From contig DEBQ01000007.1 of NCBI GenBank assembly GCA_002348605.1, forward strand, positions 88,064 to 152,063: 64,000 nucleotides of DNA. Direction: 5' to 3'. Both the position numbers and the translations under genes were made by a program. This stretch comes from Candidatus Saccharibacteria bacterium UBA2952 (GTDB lineage: Bacteria > Patescibacteriota > Saccharimonadia > Saccharimonadales > Saccharimonadaceae). The notes below the pieces were generated by a model. It made no database searches, had not been told where the DNA came from, and was given only the letters and a program-made list of their open reading frames with translations. Positions 44,118-52,165 of this stretch are shown here, piece by piece. Each line of letters starts with the position of its first letter. The first letter of the stretch is position 1.

Positions 44118-44145
44118 GGGTATGACTCCTTTATTCTTCTAAAAA

Positions 44146-44670
44146 TTAACTTGTTGCTTTGGCCTCGACTCCATCGAGTAAGGCATGTAAGTTGCCAGAA
44201 AGCGCGTTGGTAACGTCGTGTACCGGGCTAAGCAGCTGTGCAACGACTTCAGCAATAAGCTGATTCTTGCTTGGCAGGCCAGCCAGGGCCTTAACATCGT
44301 CTGCGCTGAGCGCCAGACCTTCGTCAGAAAAACCACCAACGAACTGAAGCGCCGGGTGGGTTTTAGCGAACTTGTCGAGCACCTGTGCCGGAGCGACTTC
44401 GTCGTCAGACGAAATAGCGTAGAGCAGCTGGCCTTCAAGGGCCGACGTGTCGGTGTCCTTGTAGGTTTCAACTTGGCTCATAGCTACGCGTACCAAACGG
44501 TTTTTAATGACCGTAATGGTAACGCCAGCTTCGCGGGCGGCGCGGCGCAGTTCTTGAAGGTCGGCGACACTAAGGTCTTTGTACTGAGCGAATACGGTCA
44601 GTTTAGAACTTGTTAGCGCGTCGGCCATCTGGGCAACTAAAGCTTGTTTTTTATCGCGTGAAATAGCCAC
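44146..44670 (-). CDS. rplJ: Ribosomal protein L10
   Basis: A 174-residue protein forming the base of the L7/L12 stalk. 'MADALTSSKLTVFAQYKDLSVADLQELRRAAREAGVTITVIKNRLVRVAM' is the conserved rRNA-binding part, 'FVGGFSDEGLALSADDVKALAGLPSK' the later domain, and the C-terminal helix that binds L7/L12 dimers closes it. GTG start with TAGGAG 9 bases upstream. Regulated by an L10 leader. rplJ-rplL are not next to rplK-rplA, unlike the standard order. Confidence 0.96.
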   Translation of the reverse strand: MAISRDKKQALVAQMADALTSSKLTVFAQYKDLSVADLQELRRAAREAGVTITVIKNRLVRVAMSQVETYKDTDTSALEGQLLYAISSDDEVAPAQVLDKFAKTHPALQFVGGFSDEGLALSADDVKALAGLPSKNQLIAEVVAQLLSPVHDVTNALSGNLHALLDGVEAKATS

Positions 44671-44693
44671 TGGATAAAACTCCTACTTCTTTA

Positions 44694-44806
44694 GTTATTG
44701 TTCGACCACATTGTTAATGAACAGATCGACACTACGACGTGAAACAAGATAGATTGCCTCGGTAGCGGATTAAGCATTGCTGCGGCTACTGTCTTCGGTA
44801 ATGTCT
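44694..44806 (-). ncRNA. Ribosomal protein L10 leader
   Basis: The transcribed leader holds the conserved L10-leader core: ACCGAAGACAGTAGC, then a small CAGC/GCT hairpin with TTAAT, then GCTACCGAGG (44756-44802). The GTAGC and GCTAC arms pair. In B. subtilis and E. coli, excess L10(L12)4 binds this kink-turn region to repress rplJ-rplL. The match of sequence, structure and position makes this assignment firm; the exact 5' end is inferred from the promoter. Confidence 0.85.
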
Positions 44807-44812
44807 TGGCTT

Positions 44813-44841
44813 AATATAACAGATACGGCCTTGAGAAGCAA
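44813..44841 (-). promoter_or_regulatory. Promoter of rplJ-rplL
   Basis: On the minus strand TTGCTT (44836-44841) and TATATT (44813-44818) are 17 bases apart, placing transcription start near 44806 just ahead of the L10 leader. Confidence 0.7.
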
Positions 44842-44887
44842 GCATCTATTGCGAAAAAGCTTAAACTATGATACAATAAAGTTTTAG

Positions 44888-45784
44888 ATGAGTGCGGAAA
44901 CATCAAAAGTCAGCCATACCGACTTAGAGTTGGCCCGACGGCAGACGACCGAGAGCGAAACCCCCCCTTCTTTTCGGGGTCGTTTGGCATTTTTAAACGA
45001 TGCCAATGCAGCACTTAGTAACTTAGAGAAGACATTCCCTGGAGCTCCTCGTAACAAAGAGCTCGCATTTAAACTTGCCCAGGCAATTACGCCTGAACGA
45101 AGCCGCCGCGAGGCACATTTTCACCGGTACCGCCTGATGACAAAGGCGGCCTTACATAGCCAGCTCCTTGATTCAGACGATAACTGGCCGGAAGCCAGCT
45201 TACTGGATATAGAAAATCGCACCAGTGTCATGACAGATGACGATTGGACTCTCGCCGCTGCCTACACTGGTAAAGGCATTTCAGCGGAGCTCGGCCATGT
45301 CGACCAATTAGGTGACTGGGAGGTTGGTCGTGAACTTGACGATGTCGTCAGGCAGCTCCCGGATTCTCCCACCCTTGCGGACGCAGGGTTCGTATTCGGC
45401 GAAACCTATGACAGCAAAGATTCGGCACGCATAACGTACGATTTTTATATGTCGGACGGAGGATTGAAGGCTAAGCGTAAACGCGCCGCCGCCGATGTCA
45501 TCACTGAAAGTGGCACAATTTATAACATCGTGAAGTCGTCTATATTTTTAATTGACGAAGCTGCGTTTTCTACCCGTGAAGATGTACGAGCAATTCGTGC
45601 AGTGAAGCGCGTTCTTCGAGATAAAGGTATGTCAGATGTGGAGTTGGCGGAACGAGACGCGGTATTCGCTGGAGCTGGCAATGACATCGTCGAGCCGTTC
45701 ATCACAGAAAAAGACCGCCGTGAACGGTCAACGGCAGTATTGGCTACGACGAGTCTTTATTTCGCGCTGGTTAGGCACCGATAA
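44888..45784 (+). CDS. Hypothetical protein
   Basis: A 298-residue soluble protein I do not recognise. Residues 1-30 are polar (MSAETSKVSHTDLELARRQT); the middle is helical ('LAFLNDANAALSNLEKTFPGAPRNKELAFKLAQAITPERSRREAHFHRYRL'), then Asp/Leu-rich 'LGDWEVGRELDDVVRQLPDSP', and strand-like 'ARITYDFYMSDGGLKAKRKRAAADVI'. No membrane segment or Cys. TGATACAAT lies 10 bases before ATG. Its 3' end overlaps the convergent tmk gene by 14 bases. No function can be assigned. Confidence 0.72.
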   Translation: MSAETSKVSHTDLELARRQTTESETPPSFRGRLAFLNDANAALSNLEKTFPGAPRNKELAFKLAQAITPERSRREAHFHRYRLMTKAALHSQLLDSDDNWPEASLLDIENRTSVMTDDDWTLAAAYTGKGISAELGHVDQLGDWEVGRELDDVVRQLPDSPTLADAGFVFGETYDSKDSARITYDFYMSDGGLKAKRKRAAADVITESGTIYNIVKSSIFLIDEAAFSTREDVRAIRAVKRVLRDKGMSDVELAERDAVFAGAGNDIVEPFITEKDRRERSTAVLATTSLYFALVRHR

Positions 45785-46442
45785 GATCACGGATTTCCCG
45801 CTGAATATCGTCGATAGGTCGCATAGCGCCGGAATCGTCGGTACAGTAAACGGCCGTGAATTCATCTGGATATACCTGGCATAGTTCCTCAAAATTTGCC
45901 TTAGCTTTTTCCAGGTGGTCGGCGTTAGCCTCATGTATGTCGCGCTTCAGCTCCGTGTATGAGCGCGCGGCTTTTTTGTCGACGTTAGACTGCATGTGTG
46001 CCGTTGGCATGACGAGTACGATTGTCTTGTCGGGCTTCGGAATGCCAAGTACGCCGTACTCGGTCGTTTTGGTACGTTCATAAAACGCATGTCGCTCGAT
46101 TTCGTCGTCGATCTTGGTTCCCTGGTGTGCAAGATTGCTCGCCATGTAGCGATCTGCAATAACGACTGATTTATCACCTTCGAGCTTATGACGGATGTCT
46201 GCGCTGGCCGCATAACGATCAATCGCATATGGTAATACGCCAAGGTCGGCCGGAACGTCGTCAGCCTGGCCGTACGCTCCGTTTAAATACTTTTCAACGT
46301 AGTAGGCTGAATCTTCGCCGTAGCGCGGAAAGCTGATTTTCGTAGCTTCGTAGCCGGCATCAATCATGTGTTGTAGCAGGAGGTCAGAGTGCGTTCCTTT
46401 GCCTGAGCCGTCCCCGCCTTCGATTGCGATAAATAGTCCCAT
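45771..46442 (-). CDS. tmk: Thymidylate kinase
   Basis: A 223-residue dTMP kinase. P-loop 'IEGGDGSGKGTHSDLL' (about 7-16); 'KISFPRYGEDS' carries the Arg of the dTMP site; 'VVIADRYMASNLAHQG' is the D-R-Y/Tyr motif; the lid is 'MQSNVDKKAARSYTELK' with R/K residues. It makes dTDP and directly follows dcd (1-base overlap), with folA and thyA a few kilobases away, so pyrimidine nucleotide steps are clustered. Confidence 0.95.
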   Translation of the reverse strand: MGLFIAIEGGDGSGKGTHSDLLLQHMIDAGYEATKISFPRYGEDSAYYVEKYLNGAYGQADDVPADLGVLPYAIDRYAASADIRHKLEGDKSVVIADRYMASNLAHQGTKIDDEIERHAFYERTKTTEYGVLGIPKPDKTIVLVMPTAHMQSNVDKKAARSYTELKRDIHEANADHLEKAKANFEELCQVYPDEFTAVYCTDDSGAMRPIDDIQREIRDLIGA

Positions 46443-47164
46443 TACTTCATCCCATCGGTCATGCCGGGAATAACAGGAGCCGCAACACGTGAATCCTTAA
46501 ATGCGCGCGGAAGCATCATTTCTGGTCGCCAAGTGCGAATAAGCTCGTCTAAGTCGTCCGTATGTTGGTATTTACCGCTCATGCCCCCGCGGCCTTCAGC
46601 GTACCCGCCTTCAACCGGACCGGTATGGTGAAAAATAAGCTGGCCAACGCGCTCGCCAACAGGAAGAACGACGCTTTCATGCATATTCAGGTTATAAATT
46701 TCGAGCGTAATTCGATTAATGTAACCTGGGTCTACCCAGCCAGCGTCAAAGCAAACGGCAACACCGTTACGTCCCCAAGACGACCGGCTTTTTACCTCGC
46801 AGGCACCACCGTGTGCACGGATTCCGACAAACTCGTGCGTGTGCCCCAGAATGCGTTCACCAGGCTGCAATACGATAATTGGGTGGTCTTCCGGTATGTT
46901 ATCGAATAGCTTTACCCCGTTTTTTTCGCACCATTCCTTGTGTGGCATGGCTTCGAGCGGCCCTTTGAAATACCGTGCTACATCGGCTTCGTCGAACGGA
47001 TTATAAACTCCAGCAGCTTCCGGCTGGTATTCCTGTTTGTAAAAATAATGTCCTAACGTGAAGTCCAGACTGGCTTCAGATACGTGGCTGTCATTGAATG
47101 GAACACTAACAATTGTTCCATCTTCAATGGCTGCCCGGATTTCGGTGTTGCTATATACTCCCAT
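46442..47164 (-). CDS. dcd: dCTP deaminase
   Basis: A 240-residue dUTPase-fold trimeric enzyme. Signature 'CEVKSRSSWGRNGVAVCFDAGWVDPGYINRITLEIYNLN' with the catalytic Glu, then 'VGQLIFHHTGPVEGGY' and 'GKYQHTDDLDEL', the C-terminal nucleotide lid. Length is about 40 residues above typical Dcd, with an insert around residues 50-90 (QEYQPEAAGVYNPFDEADVARYFKG). It converts dCTP to dUTP, feeding dUMP to thyA. Whether it is monofunctional or bifunctional dCTP deaminase/dUTPase cannot be told. Confidence 0.92.
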   Translation of the reverse strand: MGVYSNTEIRAAIEDGTIVSVPFNDSHVSEASLDFTLGHYFYKQEYQPEAAGVYNPFDEADVARYFKGPLEAMPHKEWCEKNGVKLFDNIPEDHPIIVLQPGERILGHTHEFVGIRAHGGACEVKSRSSWGRNGVAVCFDAGWVDPGYINRITLEIYNLNMHESVVLPVGERVGQLIFHHTGPVEGGYAEGRGGMSGKYQHTDDLDELIRTWRPEMMLPRAFKDSRVAAPVIPGMTDGMK

Positions 47165-47190
47165 AAACTACCAGTAATTGTAGCATAGCT

Positions 47191-47568
47191 TTAGTAGCCA
47201 ACCGGTTTGATAAGATGCGTATGCAGATGGTAGACGGTGCGAGCTGTGTTGGACGGTGCTCGTGAATAGAATGAGTAATGCGCGGCTTCGTATTCGCGTA
47301 GCAAATCAAAGTAATCGTTCCTTTCCTGTTCGTTGAACGCGTCAAGGCTGCCGAGGTGCCGCTTTGGAACGATCATTCGGTGGTCGGCGACCACGAAACC
47401 ATCCCAATTGTTGTACGGAAAGATGTTCTGAATCACCATCATCGTTTCGTTCGTTTCGACCACCTGGGTCGGTTCACGCTCAGGCATGTCGCAGAATGCA
47501 CACTCGCCTTTGTATGTTTGCTTGAAGGCGTCGTATGCCGCCTGATTCTCAGGTGTCCTCATGTTCAT
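47191..47568 (-). CDS. HIT-domain protein
   Basis: A 125-residue histidine-triad protein with His-x-His-x-His in YHLHTHLIKP near the end. 'AFCDMPEREPTQVVETNETMMVIQNIFPYNNWDGFVVADHRMIVPKRHLGSLDAF' is the nucleotide-binding fold, with C-x-x-C (GECAFCDM) near residue 23 as in some HIT proteins that bind zinc. It hydrolyses AMP- or ADP-linked substrates. The ATG at 47568 is next to TATACT. Divergent from folA with 31 bases between the starts. Confidence 0.88.
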   Translation of the reverse strand: MNMRTPENQAAYDAFKQTYKGECAFCDMPEREPTQVVETNETMMVIQNIFPYNNWDGFVVADHRMIVPKRHLGSLDAFNEQERNDYFDLLREYEAAHYSFYSRAPSNTARTVYHLHTHLIKPVGY

Positions 47569-47599
47569 CGTACGAAGTATAGCATGCTAAAATTAACCC

Positions 47600-48082
47600 A
47601 TGAAAGCAATCGTGGTCGCAGTCGACCAGAACATGGGAATCGGCGCAAACAATGACATGATGTGGTCACGCGACCTACCTGCCGACTTGGCGCATTTTAA
47701 AAAAGTTACCACCGGCGGAAGCATTATTATGGGCCGAAAAACGTTTGAAAGTATTGGGCGACCGCTTCCAGACCGCGAGAATATTGTCGTTAGTAGCAAA
47801 CCGGTTGGCGTATCCGGTGTTTTGACAGCTGCTAGCTTGCAGTCAGCCTACGAACTTGCACGTTACCCAATATTTGTCATAGGCGGCGGGCAAATCTATG
47901 CTCAGGCAATCGACAACGTGGACAGGTTGTGCGTCACACATGTCGACGCTAGTTTTCCCGATGCAACGGTGTTCTTTCCGCAGATCGATAGCGCTACTTG
48001 GCAAGAAGTCTTCCGCGAACACCACGAAGCGGATGAGCGCAATAAATACGCCTACGACTTTGTAGTATACGACCGAGTTTAA
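47600..48082 (+). CDS. folA: Dihydrofolate reductase
   Basis: A 160-residue enzyme regenerating THF for thyA. 'MKAIVVAVDQNMGIGANNDMMWSRDLPADLAHFKKVTTGG' holds the folate-binding loop; 'IIMGRKTFESIGRPLPDRENIVVSS' is the NADPH signature; 'PIFVIGGGQIYAQAI' the second cofactor loop. The usual catalytic acidic residue follows W in W-S-R-D-L-P, where D is present. It has a TAAAAT -10 box directly before ATG. It overlaps a small minus-strand gene by 4 bases. Confidence 0.95.
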   Translation: MKAIVVAVDQNMGIGANNDMMWSRDLPADLAHFKKVTTGGSIIMGRKTFESIGRPLPDRENIVVSSKPVGVSGVLTAASLQSAYELARYPIFVIGGGQIYAQAIDNVDRLCVTHVDASFPDATVFFPQIDSATWQEVFREHHEADERNKYAYDFVVYDRV

Positions 48083-48339
48083 GAGCGCCGTTTAAGTCGG
48101 TTCTGCGCCCAGTATTTTTCGATGATGTCGAAGCTGAATACCAACAGGCTGAAGACGAGTACTAATATTAGTATTTGAACAATATTATTGACGGCGAGCC
48201 CACTGAGTACTGATATCAATTCAATAGCGAGCGTAAAAGCGATGCCGCGGACTACGGCATGCATCAAAAGTGCCGGAACCGGTTGTTCGGCCAGGGCTTG
48301 TAGCATTGGCTCACTGTAACGTTTGAATGATCCGCTCAT
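48079..48339 (-). CDS. Small membrane protein, unknown function
   Basis: An 86-residue protein: a short N-terminal segment MSGSFKRYSEPMLQALAEQP, two hydrophobic helices ('AVVRGIAFTLAIELISVLSG' and 'IVQILILVLVFSLLVFSFDII') and a basic tail AQNRLKRRS. Not recognised. I prefer ATG 48339 over the upstream frame start because the longer version begins inside thyA's 3' end without a ribosome site. It follows thyA by 25 bases on the same strand. Confidence 0.65.
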   Translation of the reverse strand: MSGSFKRYSEPMLQALAEQPVPALLMHAVVRGIAFTLAIELISVLSGLAVNNIVQILILVLVFSLLVFSFDIIEKYWAQNRLKRRS

Positions 48340-48364
48340 ACTGCCCAGCCTACACCTTACGGCG

Positions 48365-49285
48365 TTAAACCGCAATCGGCGCTTTGATGGGTGGGTCCGG
48401 GTCGTAGCCGTCGAGACGGATGTCGTCGAATGTAAAGTCGTCGATATTCTTGATGTCCGGGTTTAGCCAGAGCGTCGGGAGCGCCTTGGGTGTACGTGAC
48501 AATTGTTCCTTTACCTGATCGAAATGGTTCGAATAAATATGGGTATCGGCAAGCGTGTGAACGAACTCACCCGCTTTTAGGCCGGTGACCTGCGCTATCA
48601 TGGCGAGTAGTAACGAATACGACGCGATATTGAACGGGACTCCAAGGAACGTATCTGCTGAGCGTTGGTAAAGGTGCAGGCTAAGCGTGCCGTTTACTAC
48701 ATAGAATTGGAATAAGCTGTGGCATGGCGGCAGGCCCCCTATGCGCACGATTTCGTCGATCTCGGCTACATTCCAAGCGCTTACGATGATGCGGCGAGAG
48801 TCCGGTGTTTCTTTGATCATACGGATGGCATTTGCGATCTGGTCGATGTAACCACCCTGGCCGTCCGGCCATTTGCGCCACTGTACGCCATACACAGGTC
48901 CCAGGTCGCCCCATTTTTCGGCGAAGTCGTGGTCAGTCGCTACCTTGCCAATAAAGTCTTTCATCTGTGTCTTCCACTGCTCGGAGTTTACTTCGGGAAT
49001 GGGAAGATTATTTTTTTCAAGGTAGGCTTTGTACGGCCACTCGTCCCAAATATGAACGTTGTTCTGCGCCAGGTATTCAATGTTCCCGGTTCCTTTCAAG
49101 AACCACAGCAGTTCGTGCACAACAGAGTTAAAGTAGAGCTTTTTGGTAGTAACAGCTGGAAAGCCGTCTTGAAGGTTGTATCGGACCTGGCGTCCGAACA
49201 CGCTTTTCGTGCCTGTTCCAGTTCGGTCGGTCTTCTCGGCTCCGTTATCAAGAATATCTTGCAGCAGATCAAGGTATTGTCGCAT
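48365..49285 (-). CDS. thyA: Thymidylate synthase ThyA
   Basis: A 306-residue folate-dependent enzyme methylating dUMP to dTMP. '[19 protein letters not shown]' is the N-terminal dUMP-binding loop with Arg; the catalytic Cys is in [14 protein letters not shown]; '[21 protein letters not shown]' is the R-S-x-D motif; '[14 protein letters not shown]' and the C-terminal 'KAPIAV' with final Val close it. ATG 49285 is chosen; GAGAGGGA lies upstream. It is the de novo route complementary to tdk, with folA nearby to recycle DHF. No flavin-dependent ThyX is needed. Confidence 0.96.
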   Translation of the reverse strand: MRQYLDLLQDILDNGAEKTDRTGTGTKSVFGRQVRYNLQDGFPAVTTKKLYFNSVVHELLWFLKGTGNIEYLAQNNVHIWDEWPYKAYLEKNNLPIPEVNSEQWKTQMKDFIGKVATDHDFAEKWGDLGPVYGVQWRKWPDGQGGYIDQIANAIRMIKETPDSRRIIVSAWNVAEIDEIVRIGGLPPCHSLFQFYVVNGTLSLHLYQRSADTFLGVPFNIASYSLLLAMIAQVTGLKAGEFVHTLADTHIYSNHFDQVKEQLSRTPKALPTLWLNPDIKNIDDFTFDDIRLDGYDPDPPIKAPIAV

Positions 49286-49315
49286 AAAGTAAATTCCCTC
49301 TCTTTTATACAATCA

Positions 49316-49354
49316 TAACAACCCGCCCGCCGGTTTGGGTAGCGGCGGGCGGGT
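49316..49354 (-). terminator. Terminator of rplA
   Basis: ACCCGCCCGCC (49321-49331) pairs perfectly with GGCGGGCGGGT (49344-49354), a very GC-rich 11-bp stem, followed on the minus strand by TTGTTATG. Confidence 0.85.
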
Positions 49355-49372
49355 AATCGAGCTGTTGCCTGA

Positions 49373-50371
49373 TTAGCTTACGACGTTTTCTACCTTGATA
49401 CCGGGACCCATAGTGGTGCTGATACTTGTTGACTTGACGTAGGCAGACTTTAGGCTCGATGGCTTTTGTGCCTGCAGGCTGTCAAAGAAAGCGCGGGCAT
49501 TCTGTTCTAGCTTATCAGCACCGAACGACACTTTACCAACTGCCAGGTGAACGATTGCCTGCTTGTCGACGCGATATTCAACCTTACCAGCCTTGGCTTC
49601 GGTAACGGCTTTAGAGACGTCAGTAGCAACCGTGCCACTCTTAGGGTTCGGCATTAAACCACGAGGACCAAGCAAGCGGGCATACTTACCGAGCTTTGGC
49701 ATGTACTGTGGGGTAGCGATCAGAACGTCAAAGTTAAGCTCCTCTTTGTCGAGCTGCTTAATAAACGTTTCGTCACCAACGATATCGGCGCCGGCCTTAG
49801 TAGCGGCGGCGTGGTCACCTTCAGGTGCGAACACGGCTACACGGACAGTCTTACCTGAACCGTTTGGCAGGACGACGGTCGAGCGGATGTTCTGGTCGGC
49901 TTGACGTGGGTCAACGCCCAGACGAACGTGGATTTCAACACTGGCGTCAAACTTAACTGGGTTGGTCTTAGTTGCTAGTTCGAGTGCTTCACGAAGACCA
50001 TATACCTTACCCGCTTCAACTTGTTCGGCCAGTTTGCGATAGCTTTTGCCGCGGCGTTCCAGTTTTGAACGTACCTTTGGAGCCGGTCCCTTTTTGCGGG
50101 TTGGTTCATCGTCTGACTGTGCGCTCGTGTCGCCAGCTGCTTTTCGGGCTTCTTTTTCGGCCTTCTCTTCGGCTTCGCGGAGCGCTTTTTCGCTGCGCTT
50201 ACCCGCTTTGGCGGTTGGCTTCTCTTCCTTTGTCTCTACGGTAGCTTCGGCTGCTGTTTCGGGGGTTTCTGAACCAGCGATTGCCGCTTCGAGTTCAGCG
50301 ATAGTGTTCTTTTCAGACACTTCAAGACCCAGTTTTTGGGCCTGTTCTATTAGTTCGGCTTTTTTAGCCAT
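49373..50371 (-). CDS. rplA: Ribosomal protein L1 with an N-terminal extension
   Basis: A 332-residue protein; ordinary bacterial L1 is about 230. The L1 body starts near residue 108 ('GKSYRKLAEQVEAGKVYGLREALEL') and has the signatures 'IHVRLGVDPRQADQNIRSTVVLPNGSGK', 'KYARLLGPRGLMPNPKSGTV' and 'SISTTMGPGIKVE'. Residues 4-32 form a SAP/HeH-like helix-extended-helix pattern (KAELIEQAQKLGLEVSEKNT), then a Lys/Glu/Ala-rich linker to residue 105. The extension may bind RNA/DNA. Start fits: AAAGGA is 11 bases upstream. It is separated from rplK by four kilobases. Confidence 0.95.
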   Translation of the reverse strand: MAKKAELIEQAQKLGLEVSEKNTIAELEAAIAGSETPETAAEATVETKEEKPTAKAGKRSEKALREAEEKAEKEARKAAGDTSAQSDDEPTRKKGPAPKVRSKLERRGKSYRKLAEQVEAGKVYGLREALELATKTNPVKFDASVEIHVRLGVDPRQADQNIRSTVVLPNGSGKTVRVAVFAPEGDHAAATKAGADIVGDETFIKQLDKEELNFDVLIATPQYMPKLGKYARLLGPRGLMPNPKSGTVATDVSKAVTEAKAGKVEYRVDKQAIVHLAVGKVSFGADKLEQNARAFFDSLQAQKPSSLKSAYVKSTSISTTMGPGIKVENVVS

Positions 50372-50450
50372 GGTAAGTTATGATCCTTTCTGTGGTACAA
50401 GCGGCCGGAATATAATCCAGGGCCTCCCAACATTGATTTCTTATACAATC

Positions 50451-50479
50451 ATTATAGCACAAACGCTACGATTTGTCAC
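50451..50479 (-). promoter_or_regulatory. Promoter of rplA
   Basis: On the minus strand GTGACA (50474-50479) and TATAAT (50451-50456) are 17 bases apart. The leader of about 75 bases includes GGCC pairings that could be an L1-binding operator, but I cannot establish that. Confidence 0.65.
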
Positions 50480-51504
50480 TAGTTCTTCCGTCGAAGGGAA
50501 CTCAGAATTGACGCAGTAATAATCATAAGGCCAGCTCCCCCGGCGATAATTTCAGGCACGTCGATGAATATACCGGCTAGTAGTACTGCAGACAGTACAC
50601 CGATTGTATAGTGTGCGCCATGCTCTAAAAAGCGGTAAGCATGCAGAACCTTATGCTCAACCATAAAAATAGTCAGGCTGCGCACCCAGAGTGCCCCGAT
50701 TCCAAGACCTAGGGTAATAAGTAGTACGTCTTGGGTAACCGCGAACGCACCGATCACCCCGTCAAAACTGAAGCTGGCGTCGAGCACTTCAAGATACAAG
50801 AAGGATGTAAATCCGGCCATACCTGTCTTGAGTGTGCCAGTTTGCACGCTGTTCTGACGACGACTGAATAGCTCAGTTAACCCATGAATAAGAATGTATG
50901 ATGCGATACCAACCAGACCGGCTATGAGTGTGGACCGTGGCTCAGGATTGAAAGGCAGCCATGTTAATACGCCAAGAACGGCCAGACAGACGGCCGTATA
51001 CATCCACCACCGACTCATCGACTGCATTGGCCGTTCAATGATGTTTATCCAGCGTACTTTCCTACCGGGGTCAAAAAAGAACTGCAGGCAGAGCATTAGA
51101 AGGAACATACCACCAAAGGCGGCGATAGGCACATGAGCGTCATGTAGTTCATGTGCGTATTCTTTGGGATGGTTCAGTGCGAGTTCGAGCACGTTACCGA
51201 AGCCCAGGCCGGCGGTGAGTGCGACGACGAGGATTGGAAAGACGAGGCGCATACCGACGACAGCAATCAAAATACCGACGGTAATAAATATCTTGCGCCA
51301 AAATTCGCTGACGCCCGAAAGGACTTTGGCGTTAATAATGGCGTTTTCAAAGCTGAATGTAATTTCGACCAGAATCAGGACGCTGGCAACGAATAACGCT
51401 TGTGGGCCGATGAATCCCCCAACGAGGCCAAGGCTTAGTATCGTAAGTAAACCGCTGACAAAGAATATACGGAGCGGGTGGGACTTATGAAAGCGTTTAG
51501 ACAT
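50479..51504 (-). CDS. TerC/DUF475-family membrane protein
   Basis: A 341-residue protein with about nine transmembrane helices. It matches the DUF475 branch of the TerC superfamily: acidic residues in membrane segments 'LVEITFSFENAIINAKVL' and 'LEVLDASFSFDGVIGAFAVT', the paired E/D-N and D-G-V motifs thought to bind metal ions. TerC members act in Mn2+ or tellurite-linked ion export. The gene lies between rplA and the VIT-like gene; transport of divalent metals is the likely job. Confidence 0.88.
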   Translation of the reverse strand: MSKRFHKSHPLRIFFVSGLLTILSLGLVGGFIGPQALFVASVLILVEITFSFENAIINAKVLSGVSEFWRKIFITVGILIAVVGMRLVFPILVVALTAGLGFGNVLELALNHPKEYAHELHDAHVPIAAFGGMFLLMLCLQFFFDPGRKVRWINIIERPMQSMSRWWMYTAVCLAVLGVLTWLPFNPEPRSTLIAGLVGIASYILIHGLTELFSRRQNSVQTGTLKTGMAGFTSFLYLEVLDASFSFDGVIGAFAVTQDVLLITLGLGIGALWVRSLTIFMVEHKVLHAYRFLEHGAHYTIGVLSAVLLAGIFIDVPEIIAGGAGLMIITASILSSLRRKN

Positions 51505-51570
51505 ATCAGATAGTATACCGGTTACGGCTGTGTCTTACCACGTACAGCTTACTCTGCTAAAATCACGAAT

Positions 51571-52134
51571 ATGCAAAAGATTTCCGCAAATTCCAAACAT
51601 CATCCGCTGTACGCACGTCGTCGGATCATTCACCTGCCGTTTCGTTCGGAATACTTTTTAGCGGCTCTTGAAGGAATTGAAGGTGGATTTGCGATTGGGG
51701 CGAGTATCGTCGTCGCGCTTGGGATTGCCGGTTTAGAGCGCCATTTGCTTCTAACGACCGCAATCGTGAGTATCGTCGTAAGCGGTTTCAATTCGGCCAG
51801 CGTAAAATACAGCAGTGAACATTACCTTGACGAGCTCGACGGCCGCGAGAAGAAGAGTGCGTTCCGACATTACTTCATTCCATCGTTCATCGAATTTATC
51901 TGTTATTTGGTGCTGAGTTTCATATCAGTAGTGCCACTGCTTGTCGTACCTGACATACGGCTCGCGGTTGTTGCCTGTGTAGTGCTCACGGTCGCACTGC
52001 TATTCGTCGCTGGATACGTACGTGCGTACATGCTTCGTGCTGGGCGCTTCCGCGATGGAGTGGAAACAGCCGTTCTTGGCGGCGGCATTATTTTGGTTGG
52101 CTTAGTAAGCGGACTAATCGTCAACTCGCTGTAA
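51571..52134 (+). CDS. VIT1/CCC1-like membrane protein
   Basis: A 187-residue membrane protein with about five hydrophobic helices. 'EYFLAALEGIEGGFAIGASIVVALGIAG' followed by 'TTAIVSIVVSGFNSASVKYSSEHYLDELDGREK' resembles the first helices of the VIT1/CCC1 iron/manganese transporter family, including small residues and a polar loop, although the usual G-S-x-S-M-A-x-x-E-Y motif is altered to V-S-G-F-N-S-A. A metal transporter is the best guess. TAAAAT lies 8 bases before the ATG, a leaderless layout. Confidence 0.7.
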   Translation: MQKISANSKHHPLYARRRIIHLPFRSEYFLAALEGIEGGFAIGASIVVALGIAGLERHLLLTTAIVSIVVSGFNSASVKYSSEHYLDELDGREKKSAFRHYFIPSFIEFICYLVLSFISVVPLLVVPDIRLAVVACVVLTVALLFVAGYVRAYMLRAGRFRDGVETAVLGGGIILVGLVSGLIVNSL

Positions 52135-52165
52135 GCCAGCGCGTGCGCTATACTTATAAGTACAA

